From contig OY759217.1 of assembly GCA_963662175.1 (NCBI GenBank), positions 46,228,108 through 46,292,107 of the forward strand: DNA of 64,000 nt, written 5' to 3'. The translations under genes were made by a program, and so were the position numbers. This DNA comes from Aradus depressus (lineage: Eukaryota; Arthropoda; Insecta; Hemiptera; Aradidae). The notes under the pieces are model-generated. The model worked only from the letters and a program-made list of their open reading frames with translations, made no database searches and had not been told where the DNA came from. Shown here piece by piece: positions 39,201-51,719 of this stretch (its first letter is position 1; each line of letters starts with the position of its first letter).

Positions 39201-42200
39201 GTTTGACCACTTTCAATGGTTTGACCACTTTTGAGGTTTGACCACTTTCAATGGTTTGACCACTTTTTGAGGTTTGACCACTTTCAATGGTTTGACCACT
39301 TTTTGAGGTTTGACTACTTTTAAGGTTTGCCAACTTTCAATGGTTTGACCACTTTCGATGGTTTGACCACTTTTTGAGGTTTGACCACTTTCAATGGTTT
39401 GACCACTATTTGAGGTTTGACCACTTTCAATGGTTTGACCACTTTCGATGGTTTGACCACATTTTGAGGTTTGACCACTTTCAATGGTTTGACCACTTTT
39501 TGAGGTTTGACCACTTTCAATGGTTTGACCACTTTCGATGGTTTGAGCACTTTTGAGGTTTGACCACTTTTTGAGGTTTGAACACTATTTGAGGTTTGAC
39601 CACTTTCAATGGTTTGACCACTTTTGAGGTTTGACCACTTTCGATGGTTTGACCACTTTTTGAGGTTTGACCATTTTTTGAGGTTTGACCACTTTCAATG
39701 GTTTGACCACTTTTTGAGGTTTGACCACTTTCGATGGTTTGACCACTTTTTGAGGTTTGACCACTTTCAATGGTTTGACCACTTTCGATGGTTTGACCAC
39801 ATTTTGAGGTTTGACCACTTTCGATGGTTTGACCACTTTTTGAGGTTTGACCACTTTCGAGGTTTGACCACTTTTTGAGGTTTGACTACTTTTAATGTTT
39901 GACCACTTTCAATGGTTTGACCACTTTCGATGGTTTGACCACTTTTTGAGGTTTGACCACTTTCAATGCTTTGACCCCTTTTTGAGGTTTGACCACTTTC
40001 AATGCTTTGACCCCTTTTTGAGGTTTGACCACTTTCAATGCTTTGACCCCTTTTTGAGGTTTGACCACTTTCAATGCTTTGACCCCTTTTTGAGGTTTGA
40101 CCACTTTCAATGCTTTGACCCCTTTTTGAGGTTTGACCACTTTCAATGCTTTGACCCCTTTTTGAGGTTTGACCACTTTCAATGCTTTGACCCCTTTTTG
40201 AGGTTTGACCACTTTTAAGGTTTGACCACTTTCAATGGTTTGACCACTTTTGAGGTTTGACCACTTTCAATGGTTTGACCACTTTCAATGGTTTGACCAC
40301 TTTCAATGGTTTGACCACTTTTTGAGGTTTGACTACTTTTAAGGTTTGACAACTTTCAATGGTTTGACCACTTTCGATGGTTTGACCACTTTTTGAGGTT
40401 TGACCACTTTCAATGGTTTGACCACTATTTGAGGTTTGACCACTTTCAATGGTTTGACCACTTTCGATGGTTTGACCACATTTTGAGGTTTGACCACTTT
40501 TGAGGTTTGACCACTTTTTGAGGTTTGAACACTATTTGAGGTTTGAACACTTTTTGAGGTTTGACCACTTTTTAGGTTTGACCACTTTTGAGGTTTGACC
40601 ACTTTCAATGGTTTGACCACTTTTTGAGGTTTGACCACTTTCAATGGTTTGACCACTTTCAATGGTTTGACCACTTTCTATGGTTTGACCACTTTTTGAG
40701 GTTTGACCACTTTTTGAGGTTTGACCACTTTTTAGGTTTGACCACTTTTGAGGTTTGACCACTTTCAATGGTTTGACCATTTTTTGAGGTTTGACCACTT
40801 TCAATGGTTTGACCACTTTCAATGGTTTGACCACTTTTTGAGGTTTGACCACTTTCAATGGTTTGACCACTTTCGATGGTTTGAGCACTTTTGAGGTTTG
40901 ACCACTTTTTGAGGTTTGAACACTATTTGAGGTTTGACCACTTTCAATGGTTTGACCACTTTTGAGGTTTGACCACTTTCGATGGTTTGACCACTTTTTG
41001 AGGTTTGACCACTTTTGAGGTTTGACCACTTTTTGAGGTTTGACCACTATTTGAGGTTTGACCACTTTCAATGGTTTGACCACTTTTTGAGGTTTGACCA
41101 CTTTCAATGCTTTGACCCCTTTTTGAGGTTTGACCACTTTCAATGCTTTGACCCCTTTTTGAGGTTTGACCACTTTCAATGCTTTGACCCCTTTTTGAGG
41201 TTTGACCACTTTTAAGGTTTGACCACTTTCAATGGTTTGACCACTTTTGAGGTTTGACCACTTTCAATGGTTTGACCACTTTTTGAGGTTTGACCACTTT
41301 CAATGGTTTGACCACTTTTTGAGGTTTGACTACTTTTAAGGTTTGACAACTTTCAATGGTTTGACCACTTTCGATGGTTTGACCACTTTTTGAGGTTTGA
41401 CCACTTTCAATGGTTTGACCACTATTTGAGGTTTGACCACTTTCAATGGTTTGACCACTTTCGATGGTTTGACCACATTTTGAGGTTTGACCACTTTCAA
41501 TGGTTTGACCACTTTTTGAGGTTTGACCACTTTCAATGGTTTGACCACTTTCGATGGTTTGAGCACTTTTGAGGTTTGACCACTTTTTGAGGTTTGAACA
41601 CTATTTGAGGTTTGACCACTTTCAATGGTTTGACCACTTTTGAGGTTTGACCACTTTCGATGGTTTGACCACTTTTTGAGGTTTGACCACTTTTGAGGTT
41701 TGACCACTTTTTGAGGTTTGACCACTATTTGAGGTTTGACCACTTTCAATGGTTTGACCACTTTTTGAGGTTTGACCACTTTCGATGGTTTGACCACTTT
41801 CGATGGTTTGACCACTTTCGATGGTTTGACCACTTTCTATGGTTTGACCACTTTTTGAGGTTTGACCACTTTTTAGGTTTGACCACTTTTGAGGTTTGAC
41901 CACTTTCAATGGTTTGACCATTTTTTGAGGTTTGACCACTTTCAATGGTTTGACCACTTTTTGAGGTTTGACCACTTTCAATGGTTTGACCACTTTCGAT
42001 GGTTTGACCCCTTTTTGATATTTGACCACTTTCAATGGTTTGACCACTTTCGATGGTTTGACCACTTTTGATGGTTTGACCACTATTTGAGGTTTGACCA
42101 CTTTCAATGGTTTGACCACTTTCGATGGTTTTGACCACATTTTGAGGTTTGGCCACTTTCGATGGTTTGACCACTTTTTGAGGTTTGACCACTTTTGAGG

Positions 42201-42400
42201 TTTTACCACTTTCAATGGTTTGACCACTTTCAATGGTTTGACCACTTTCAATGGTTTGACCACTTTCAATGGTTTGACCACTTTTTGAGGTTTGACCACT
42301 TTCAATGGTTTGACCACTTTCGATGGTTTGACCACTTTTTGAGGTTTGACCACTTTCAATGGTTTGACCACTTTTTGAGGTTTGACCCCTTTCAATGGAG
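36245..42400. repeat. 6.1-kb minisatellite of 17/18-bp units with higher-order structure
   Basis: The unit is GGTTTGACCACTTTCAAT and variants: a second form ending TTTTTGA, a third with TTTCGAT, and a fourth with GCTTTGACCCC. Blocks of the 36-bp dimer holding the CCCC form recur near 36283 (about 5), 37695 (3), 39010 (5), 39963 (7) and 41105 (3). Segments of about 0.95-1.02 kb recur (for example 38948 and 39895; 39320, 40339 and 41336). Because 18 is a multiple of three and the unit lacks stops, long frames appear on both strands (KVVKPLKVVKPQ; FDHFQWFDHFLR). I treat these as non-coding. Confidence 0.93.
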
Positions 42401-42402
42401 AA

Positions 42403-42439
42403 ATAATGAGAATAATGTTATTGTAAAATTAAAATAATT
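42403..42439. repeat. Right 37-bp direct repeat flanking the minisatellite
   Basis: It is identical to 36196-36232 and starts within a few bases of the last repeat unit. Confidence 0.9.
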
Positions 42440-42449
42440 GAATAATAAT

Positions 42450-43550
42450 TAAATAATAATTCAAACAAAAAGAATAAATAATAAAATTACATTACCACCT
42501 TTCCTGTAGAAATTTTATCTCTTTTCTTTTACTAAATTTTGATTTCTACAGTAACTTCCGAAAAGGGCCCTAAAAAGATATCAAAAGTTCAAGACGTGTA
42601 ATTTTGAAGAAAGTGCACGTATATTTTAAAAAACATTTCTTCTCTTCTAAATTTTGCAAAAATATTAAATATAATCCAAAGGTTTTCAAATTATCTTACT
42701 GGCCCAACAGGGAAAATTAATAGAATAGAATTTATGAGAACAAATAGTTTGGGTTTATTATTTATTATAATGTAGATACATTATAAAATTTAAAAAAACT
42801 AAACTTTGAAACCAACAAAAATCAAAAGAAAAGTCTTAAAAACTAAATTCTCAAAACCATCTAAATCTTCTTTCCGCTCCGTATTTTTGGTCATTATTTA
42901 AATTTAAGTTATATATTTCTGGGCATATATCCTGTACATATAAACAAACAACAGTACCTACCTTCTTTGTGGATCAATTTCACCGTCAATTCACTTGTAT
43001 TTAGTTCATTACATATTAAGCCTAAACACCATTCTACATCTTCACTCAGACCGTCTCCATTCTACCCAGGTCTAATATCTAATATTTCCATTCTATCCAG
43101 GTCTAAGAGACAAGGCTAATATGAGACCAAAAAAAAAAAAATTAAATAAATATAATTCAGTGTTATGTTTTTCACAATGTGGAAAAGTATGTCACTATTA
43201 TATTATAGCGCTTTTAAAAATTCAAAAATAGCCATGAAATTAAAAAAATAATTAAAAAATAGTTACATGTCTATAATAATCAGGAGGGATTCCGTAAATA
43301 CTCACGCGAACAACAGCAAAACATTGATTTAAAAACAGTTTTTAAAGGTAGTTAAAATTGTGTACTGGTGAAGTAAGGAACTGACGAATATCACTTTCTT
43401 CGAATTTGAGAGAAATCTGAAATTACTTTTACTTTATTTACTTTCTAATTCTAGAAAATAGGGGAAAAGAAAATTTATTGTTGATGAATCTTAGTTTAGT
43501 CGTAAAAATAGGAGTAGTAAGATTGTTTACTTCGCAAGCTATACAAAGTA
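42450..43550. other. AT-rich DNA, nothing recognised
   Basis: A short duplicated phrase ('ccattctacccaggtctaat' / 'ccattctatccaggtctaag', near 43060-43105) is the only structure seen. Confidence 0.35.
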
Positions 43551-43552
43551 TA

Positions 43553-44095
43553 GGGGAAGTTATGTAATCGGTGAAAAATTCGATGCGGAATTTTATGTTT
43601 CCCGACCTCCAGATTCCAAATGTTAAAAAAAAAAATGCTGTCTGTCTGTGTGTCTGTGAACACGATAACTTCCCATAGGATGAATATATCGACACGAAAT
43701 TTTATATGTAAACCCAGAACTCTCTAACGACACCTATGGTTTTTCAGTCAAATCTACCAATGTGAAGGGGGGATTAGGGGAGAGGCTTAACGTAAAAACT
43801 TTATTAACTGACGATAGAATAAATGCATCGACACGAAATTTCATATGTGTGACCAGAATCCCATAAAGACAACAATTGGATTTTCAACCAAATCGGTCAA
43901 AGGGGAGGGGAGGATTAGGGGGAGAGGCTTGACTCAAAAGCGGTTGTAACGAATGTATTGATATGTAATTTCACATGTGCATTCAAAATCCCATAAGGAC
44001 AACACTTATTAATTTCCAGCAGAATTAGCCGATTAGAAGGGGGGAGGGGGGGGGGGGGGGGGGGGGACCAGAGGAGGTTCAACTCGAAAACCCCA
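43553..44095 (+). repeat. Dispersed repeat family A, long copy with a G tract
   Basis: It begins 'agtataggggaagttatgta' and repeats the 'aatg.atcgacacgaaattt' block three to four times. It ends at a run of G (44047-44066) before 'accagaggaggttcaactcg'. Confidence 0.7.
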
Positions 44096-44097
44096 AC

Positions 44098-44311
44098 CAT
44101 GCCGTCCTTTGGATGGGACGTTAAGCGTTAGATGATCCTCCAGAAGTCTCGTTTAAGGCCCCTAACCTAGGTGAATAGATCTGAGTAGGCAAAATTTAGG
44201 ACTTCCACAGTAGAGTCGGGCTCATGCCCACCAAAACGACGAATGAGCGCTCTGGTTGTAGGCAAAATTACCTCGTAGTAAAAGCATGAGCAAGTGTCAC
44301 AATAATTAACA
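44098..44311 (+). repeat. SINE family 1, headless
   Basis: Begins 'catgccgtcctttggatggg', passes 'cagtagagtcgggctcatgc', and ends 'gtgtcacaataattaac'. Confidence 0.85.
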
Positions 44312-45069
44312 TTAGCTAATCAAGAATTAAATTTTATCGATCTTGAAAGGGGAACTCATACGCAAAAGTAAATCGATTATGAGTTTGGTGTAGCTTATAA
44401 ATGATCTTATTGTAACTCAGTTTAAAGATGCGGAGGGCCAGAAAGCTGATATCTGGAGACTGACTGCGCAGACGAGAACAGATCCCAGTTGATGAGCCAT
44501 CCGATGAGAGGAGCATAGCTGCTAGTCCACCCTGAACTGCACAACGAGTTAGACAAGGAAGAAGATATCGGCACTATCTTCAGAAGACTAATGTAGGTTG
44601 GTACTAATTTTTACAGTATAATGACAACATATCTTGACAATTGCTATAGTAAATCTTACTCACAGAGTGATTATAAATTGCAGTAACGGTGCGGAGTGTT
44701 CTCTTTGTGCCAACTATGCAGCTTGCGGTCTGATTGAGATCCAGATCATTATATTCCACATGCACCGCCTTGAAATAGCTCAGGTAATAGCTGAAGAAAA
44801 GCGAATAATGATATTTTTCTTTCGTTAGATATAATTAAGCTGAATGGATTCCACAAATGAAGACTGGTTGAGTTATTGTCAACGACCAGCAGTCAGTGAT
44901 GCTTCCTAGGATTTCTGTAAAAAACAGCGGCTACCATTCAGGACAGCCCTTGGTTGAAACAGTTGCAGATTTTCTTCAAGAAGTCTTTTTTGTACGTTGG
45001 TTTTGTTAGTACCAAGCCAGATAGATGTATGCTGTATTGTAAGTAATTTTACTGGTACTTGAGTGGCGA
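44312..45069. other. No supported feature
   Basis: Open frames at 44334-44516 and 44634-44828 show no recognised motif or splice context. Confidence 0.35.
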
Positions 45070-45367
45070 AATGATTCATATCTCGGCTTTAATTACGAGG
45101 TCATATCGCCTACTACCACAGCGCTCTTTCATCGCTCTGGTGGACATGAGCCCAACTCTACTGTGGGAGTCCTAAGTAATGCCTACCTAGGTTTATTCAC
45201 CTGTGATTTCACGAAATTTAACGAGTACCTGACATAGCTCAGACTCGGGACCATCGCTCAACGCCCCATCCGAAGGTTTCTTCACCTCACGGATAAGGGC
45301 CTTGGTCGGGTTCCAAACCGCGAGCGCAGTAGACTAGCTCGCTTACCTCTGATCTACCGACTCCCTG
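45070..45367 (-). repeat. SINE family 1 copy, nearly full length, diverged
   Basis: The inverse SINE runs from 'ctcggctttaattacgaggt' to the head inverse 'ttacctctgatctaccgact'. The middle has a replaced segment around 45205-45220. Confidence 0.85.
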
Positions 45368-45369
45368 GA

Positions 45370-46119
45370 TAAAATCGTTTAAGCTTGTGTGTGTTTAACT
45401 GAATTTCCATTATTTATTATTATTATTATTATTGAGTCATTATTAGTTTATAAATAAAATACACATATACAAATAATTCGAAAATCATAAATCTTATACC
45501 AAAGACGACCTCTTGATCAGATGACTGTCAGAGTGTCATAATTTACAAATAAAGAAGAAATTAAGTACATCTATTACTTAGCGTTCAAGTATAGAACAAA
45601 AAGAAATACAATTAAAACGTCTAAAAATCAAAGTATACCTTCGTCTAAGTAAATAATAAATTTTATTTACGAACAAGAAAGGATCTTATCAATATAAATA
45701 TATATCGACCTTTAAAATTTAAATTGAAATAATCATAATCTTCTGGATCGGTATATGCACTAATATTAATTTCAGATATTGTGAATCATAAGATTTGAGC
45801 CTAATTATAATAAATGTTATAACATGATAATAAAAATAAAATAGCATTAGATCACAATAATGATTTAAATTGTATTCTGGTTGAACTATGTTATTTTTGG
45901 CTCGAATTTCTATTATATTAATACATATTTTGTTTATTGTAGTTATATACAAATTGTTTTGTGGTTAGGAGGTTATTTATTCACAGGTTCCATGGTTTCG
46001 AAAATCGCTTATACATTGGTATTATCTTTATATATTAATATGTATATGCCAACTAATACACATATTAACATAAGATAAGCCATCTAAATACACGACTGGC
46101 AACTACAATATTTAATTAG
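45370..46119. other. AT-rich DNA, nothing recognised
   Basis: A short (ATT)n run occurs near 45412-45433; otherwise nothing is supported. Confidence 0.35.
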
Positions 46120-46192
46120 TTATTGTGACTCATGCCCGGGCTTTAACTACGAGATAATATCGCCTATTTCCTCTTTCGTTGCTGTGGCGGAC
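46120..46192 (-). repeat. SINE family 1, 3' fragment
   Basis: 'tgtgactcatgcccgggctt' to 'cgttgctgtggcggacat'. Confidence 0.8.
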
Positions 46193-46587
46193 ATTTTTAT
46201 ATATTTTTCGAAAAAGTGTTAGAAATGATGTTGGGAGATAGTTTGGATTAGTTTGTATACTATCTAATGAAATATAAATGATGTTTTCAGCTCGGCTTTA
46301 TAATTAGATAGAGACTGTAATTCTCTATTTCCAATCGCGGACAAACAGTACTTATGTAAAGTTTATCATTAAGGTGCTAAAGATTAAAAAAAAAAATAAT
46401 TTCTATTATTATTTATTCTTATTTGGATGAGTCAATCTGCGAAGTCATGACTGCCTACTTTACCCGGGTCTTTTCTTATTCATTGCTTTTTCCAAATACA
46501 GTGAGCTTCCTAAATGAAACTTAACTGTTCAGTGGAGAATTTTGAAGGATGCCATATGGCAAGTTATATTAATTTGTTCGGCTGACT

Positions 46588-47654
46588 AATGGTGTCGAAT
46601 TATCGATATAACTATCGATTAATTGGTAGTATTTTACAATCAAATGTTATCAATAGTTATATTTTATGTCGATTGTACTATGGAATTTGAAATTGTTATT
46701 TAAATTTTTTTATTTGATTTGATTTTCTTGCACTTTTCAATTTCTCACCTATATTCTCTATATTTTATGATAAATTTACTGTATTTTTACACTTCTTTGA
46801 CTATTTTTTCCTGGGATGACAAAAACATGACGCACCAGACTTGTAAGGAGGAACTGTAAATTCTTTGTGAATAAGGTAGGCAGCTAATTTATTCATTTTC
46901 CATCTTACCACAAGCCTAGGGGCATAGAGCCATAAAATAAAACAGCACATATGAGGCTATATGTTTTTATTTTTTTTTTTATTCTATTTGCAATCTATAT
47001 ACAATATATACATAATAAGCAAAACATTTTATTAAAAATACAATATTTTTAGCATAACCTTTTTTTCAGTCTAGATTTTTGGTTTACGTACTTGTTCATT
47101 TTACATGAACTGGTAACTGAAGTATACATTTTACAAAAAACTAGTTTTTCTCAGTAAAAACATTTAAAAAAAAATAAAAACATATTAACTATTTAATAAA
47201 AATATATTACCTAGTAGGTGTTTTTTTTTTTTTTTTTTTTTTTTTTTGCCTTGTGTACGATGCATATTAGCCATGACTCTTAAAATGGTGTTGTTACCTA
47301 GTTATTTACGACATCCATGGCCCCGGGAGGGAGTTCTATCTACGAAATGAAACTCACTCCCGGACGGGATTCGAACTCGTAAACCAAGGTGAGACCATGC
47401 GATCAAAGCCCTACGCTTTAGCCCGCACGGCCACCATGGCTCCCAACTAATAGGTTAAAGGAACTGATAATACTGGTTAGGACGAAACCTCTTTCCTTGG
47501 TTACTGACAGAATAGTCAACCGTACTGAAACCGAACTCTTTTCCCAACATCGGCGATTGTTTTTCTTGTTAGAAATTCATGTTTCAGAATTTCAATAGTA
47601 CTATCGATTACTCGCTCGTTTGCTAAGTGCTGTCGATAGTGTCACACCATTACG
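46588..47654. mobile_element. Possible TIR-bounded element, containing a SINE family 2 copy
   Basis: The left end 'taatggtgtcgaattatcga' and the inverse of the right end 'taatggtgtgacactatcga' agree at about 16 of 20 bases. 'tatcgatt' strings follow on both sides. No clean duplication of the flanks and no ORF were found, so this is tentative. Confidence 0.35.
47218..47446 (-). repeat. tRNA-derived SINE (family 2), copy 1
   Basis: On the minus strand the head GAGCCATGGTGGCCGTGCGG is followed by box B GAGTTCGAATCCCGTCCGGG. The body then runs 'cgtaaataactaggtaacaa' and a terminal poly(A), seen here as T at 47220-47247. It is distinct from family 1. The second copy is at 58440-58650. Confidence 0.8.
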
Positions 47655-48035
47655 GCCAAGGCCCTTAGGTCATGAGCATTCCGTCCTTCGGACTGTACTC
47701 GTTAAAGACCAGTCACTACCTGAGTAGGCAACATTTAGGACTCAGTCGGGTCCATGTCTACCAGAACGACGAAAGAGCGTTCTGGTAGCAGGCCATAATA
47801 TAGTTCTGCAGTCACCAGGCACCAGTCCCGGAACCGTCCAACAGTAACAGTTTTTGGGAATTTATTAGTGACCATCACTCATTCTGTTGTTACTAATACC
47901 AACCTCTGATCATGTTTATTGACGTTATCAAGAAATGCCTCAGTGAACTTACCTAAACCTGGGTAGGCAACATTTTGGACTCTCACAGTAGAATGATGGT
48001 CATGAGAACGCTCTGTTAGTAGGTGTTATCTTTGG
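47652..48035 (+). repeat. SINE family 1 fragments (47652-47795 and 47940-48030)
   Basis: Pieces 'ggcccttaggtcatgagc', 'ccgtccttcggactg', 'tccatgtctaccagaacgac', then again 'aacctgggtaggcaacattt' and 'gaacgctctgttagtaggtg'. They are probably one disrupted copy or two fragments. Confidence 0.65.
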
Positions 48036-48059
48036 TCATTCACCGGTGTCTTTTTTCAT

Positions 48060-49050
48060 GTTTGTAATCAAGAGGTCGGAAACATGAAATTCCGTTAAAA
48101 ATTCATAATAGAATTTCTGAGCAATACTCTAAAACTGAAAGTTTAATAGCCGAGTTGAATAAGATAAAAGGTGGAAGATGGTGGGTCCGTCGGAGGGGAT
48201 GATCCAGCGGAAGATGGATCCCCGGGCAGAAGACATGAAGCGAGAGGCCCCGTTATAGTCCGGCCCAGATCCACCCGGGCACGTACACAGGGCCCCCACT
48301 TTTTATTGTACAACACGTACTATACACCGTACTCAACCGCAAACCCAAGACATGTGCTTTTCCCAATATCAGTTTAGGTCAGTGGACCGAAAAAAAAAGA
48401 AACAACAAAAAAAAAGTTGTTGAAACACCCCCCCCCCCCTCCCCCCCCCCCCCCCCCCCCACAGAGAGAATTAATCAACTAAGTTTTTGCTCTCCCTCTA
48501 AAATCAATTTGGCTGAAAGGAACCTCTGAACCCTCATATACAATTATAAAGGTTTTAGAATTGAACCCTATAAAAAAAACATTACTGTCTCTCCGTGTGT
48601 GTGTGTATCTGTGAACACGATAACTCCCGATACAATGAATGTATCGACAAGACATTTTATATGTAAATCCAGAACCCCATAAGGACAACACCTATCGATT
48701 TTCAGCCAAATCGGTCAAAGGAGAGAGGTATTAATATCAATAACGATGAATGTATCGATATGATTTTTCGAATTTAAAGTCCAAATCCAATGAGGACATA
48801 ATCTATCAAATTTTAGCAATATAGGCTGAAGGGGAGGGGCTGAATTCAAAAACTGTAATAATTGCCACATGCTATCACATTGTAATGAATTTATCAACAC
48901 AAAATTTAGTACGAAAATTTAGGAACCACTAAGTAAGCAACTGTTGAATATTAGCGCAAATGGTCGACTGACTGGTTTTGGAGGTGGAGCGAAAAGTTAA
49001 TTGATTAATTTGTTCTGGGGAAGTACATTGCCGGTGATTCACCGACTTTT
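48060..49050. repeat. Dispersed repeat family A: inverse scrap (48060-48135) and long plus copy (48475-49050)
   Basis: The plus copy holds 'gaacacgataactcccgata', 'ccataaggacaacacctatc' and the end 'gccggtgattcaccgacttt'. Between them are a GC-rich patch (48170-48370, unrecognised open frame) and an interrupted C tract (48427-48461). Confidence 0.65.
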
Positions 49051-49808
49051 TCCATTTAATTTTTAAACGTCATTATTTAAAAAATAATTAAACAAATTGT
49101 CTGCCAAATTTCAGCTTTCCAACTTATCTGGAAAAGGCTGTAACTCCATATATTTAAAATCATCCAACCTAGGCCATGTGTACCTGAAATTTTACGCCGA
49201 GGTAAAAGACACATCAGTTTCACGCTTTCAAAATCATTGTAAATTTCAACTTAATTCTAAAATTATCCAACTAAAAAGCTATTAACCAGCGAAATCTCGA
49301 GAAAATGTTTGGTTCGCCATTCCAATTTACGTGTAAAATATCCTTTATTACGACAGTGGATATAACGACGAAATTGGCTGTAGTAACGCTAGTTTAGACA
49401 ACTTCCAGAATTAACCCTCTAGTACACTCGCGCGGCACTCAGTACCGCATGCTTAACTATTGAGTTTTTCAGCAGTTTTGCACCCCATACAATTCCAAAA
49501 AGTTATTATTAGGCGTACTGAATGTATAACAATGTTTTTAAAACTTTGTATATTGAAGTAAAGAAAAACATCTTTATATTGAAAAAAAAAATTGAATCAA
49601 GGAAAAATTAAAAAAAATTATACCTTTGCATTATTAATTTGAATAATAATAATTTAGATTGAAAATAAAATAAAATTAGTAAAAAACAAAATAAGGTACT
49701 ACATATTTTCAAATAGAGTTTATAAGAATGATGAAAAAGAAATCAAAAAGAAATGTTTTATAGTACAAATGAAGAACAATATAATTAAATATAAATAGTT
49801 TATTTTTA
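49050..49808. other. AT-rich DNA left of the piggyBac relic; nothing recognised
   Basis: 'ccctctagtacactcgcgcg' near 49422 and 'gcgagtgtactaaagggtta' near 53157 are similar and inverted. They may be ends of a larger element that contains the piggyBac relic and the LINE; this is weak. Confidence 0.35.
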
Positions 49809-50166
49809 TTAACCCTAGAATGACACCGTGGGGTGTCTGACACCCCAATCGAAAGTTAAAGTCTATCACTTAATTTCCTATAGTTCACAGAAGTCCCCCG
49901 ACCCTATGTAAATCACAGTCATCTCCTTCCTAACCTTACTGGGACTTCTAACACCTTTAGTAGGCCCTTGTGACTTTAGGAATCAACAATGAAGTGATCT
50001 TGGGGTGTCTCACACCCCACCGTATTATTGACGTCATTCTTTTTTTTTTACCATAACATTTGTTAATGTGTTAAATCGTACTATTTAATGTTTACTGTGG
50101 AGTTGTAAGTGGGTTTTGCGCCAATAGATTTCTTCATAACGTATATTTATATATTTTAGGAAAGTT

Positions 50167-50737
50167 ATGGCATCTCAAAACAGGCAGTGGACTGATGAGG
50201 AACTGTTGGTGTATCTCGAAGAATTGAGGAGAGAGGATATTGAGGAACTGGGAGGCAGTTCTTCTGAAGAAGAATATGAAGAAACCCATGTTCATTCAGA
50301 CTCTGAAGAGGAATTAGATGACACATTCGTGAGACATGAGGAGCCCAGCACATGTGCAGACTCTTCGACCACATTGTGCCAAGACGATGTCCCCGCATGT
50401 CAACGCAGGTGTACTGTATGGCATGGTCAATTGGAGGAAGCCAATGCCCAGAAAAGATTTTTTAAATGAACTTGGATTCCAATTACTCAAACCATATTTA
50501 GTGCAACGGTCCAAGATCAATCATTTAAGTAGAACTTTGAAAGTACTCATACATGAATATTTGGGTCAACCCTCAAGCTCAACTCCATCTACTGCAATTG
50601 TTATACCATCTGGCAAATATATGAGATGCTCTTTATGCAACAGAGATAAGGATAGAAAATACAAATTGGTTTGCATGAGCTGCCAGAGGCCGATGTGCAA
50701 CGAGCATCGTCTAATGAAGTGCACCGATTGTGACTGA
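50167..50737 (+). pseudogene. piggyBac transposase relic: acidic N-terminus and Cys-rich C-terminus, catalytic core lost
   Basis: The first frame (50167-50469) starts MASQNRQWTDEELLVYLEEL and is strongly acidic (ELGGSSSEEEYEE), as are piggyBac N-termini. Near 50400 the sequence jumps to another frame (to 50737) that holds the far end of the protein: RKDFLNELGFQLLKPYL, then the Cys finger RCSLCNRDKDRKYKLVC, CQRPMCNEH, CTDCD. The whole DDD catalytic domain (about 400 residues in active proteins) is missing and the remaining parts are frameshifted. It would need a transposase from elsewhere to move. Confidence 0.8.
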
Positions 50738-51073
50738 GTGTAACTGTGCAAATTGTATATATTTTTTGTTAAAGTTATTGTTTTTACATAGACACTATAC
50801 TTGAGTTTAAAAAAATAATAATAGTTTTTACCTTTCTTACAAATAAAATTTCGTACAGTATTTTTATCTATATCTACTTCTTAACTTTTTCAACATGTTA
50901 CATCCTTATTTGATTTTTTTCCTATTCAATTAAAATAACTTTCTAATTTTGTTTATATTTATATAAATAAATTATCTTAAAAACCAAATCTTCATTTATT
51001 ATATTTTTTTAAATTTCATAACAAAGTTACCCGGGCTTTGCCCTCTAAGTAACACTTTATCTATGCGGCTAGT

Positions 51074-51417
51074 GAGGGCGCCGGTAGCTCAGTGGTATGC
51101 GTGCTTGACTTCTGAGCTCAAGGTGGTGGGTTCGTAACCCGACCGAGGCCCTTAGTTTATTTTATCTGGGAGGTAAAATAAACTTTAGCACGCCGTCCTT
51201 CGGATGGGACGTTAAGCGATGGTCCCGAGCCTGTACGATGTCAGGTACTCGTTAAAGACCCCTACCCTAGGTGAATAAAAATTTAGGGTTGGCAAAATTT
51301 AGGACTCCCACAGTAGAGTCGGGCTCATGTCCACCAGAGTGACGAAAGAGCGCTCTGGTAGTAGGCGATATGACCTCGTAGTTAAAGCCCGGGCATGAGT
51401 CATAAAACCTAACCATT
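51074..51417 (+). repeat. SINE family 1, full length, nested in the piggyBac relic
   Basis: The best plus copy: head GGGCGCCGGTAGCTCAGTGG, box B GGTTCGTAACCC, complete body, and end 'catgagtcataaaacctaac'. It inserted 3' of the transposase relic. Confidence 0.92.
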
Positions 51418-51719
51418 CTAAAATATTAAATTTGCATTAATTTTGGATTAATGAGAAAAATAAATTACAAGAAAATTATATAAAGGGTTTGGGGTGTCAG
51501 ACACCCCACGATGTCAATAGTGGTGACGAAATTCACGGTGTCATTCTAGGGTTAAAAATTAGTCGTGGGTATAAGGAACAAAAAAAAAAAATTAATTATT
51601 TTTTAGTCTTTTAATTAATTTAAATTAATTAATAGCTAATTATTATTATTTAATTATAAATTCGTAGTTCATGAAAAAAAATTAACTATAACATAAAAAT
51701 ATACTTAGTTATAAAGAAA

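Larger units (their letters stand above)
49813..51551 (+). mobile_element. piggyBac-family element, internally deleted, flanked by TTAA
   Basis: An 18-bp perfect TIR, CCCTAGAATGACACCGTG, is at 49813-49830, with its inverse at 51534-51551. TTAA flanks both ends (49809-49812, 51552-51555). Palindromic subterminal motifs of type GGGGTGTC.GACACCCC lie inside both ends (49830-49846, 49999-50020, 51488-51506). It carries the two ends of a piggyBac transposase gene and a nested SINE. Confidence 0.9.

Noticed and set aside
36264..42395. Long repetitive proteins (KVVKP and FDHFQW types)
   Set aside because: Both strands are open at once and 17-bp units shift frames. This is a by-product of a stop-free 18-bp unit.
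36245..42400. A CRISPR-like regular repeat array
   Set aside because: There are no unique spacers; the units are adjacent 17/18-bp variants, and the context is a eukaryotic genome.
46588..47654. A confirmed hAT element
   Set aside because: The ends are similar, but the flanking 8-mers do not match; it is kept only as a tentative feature.
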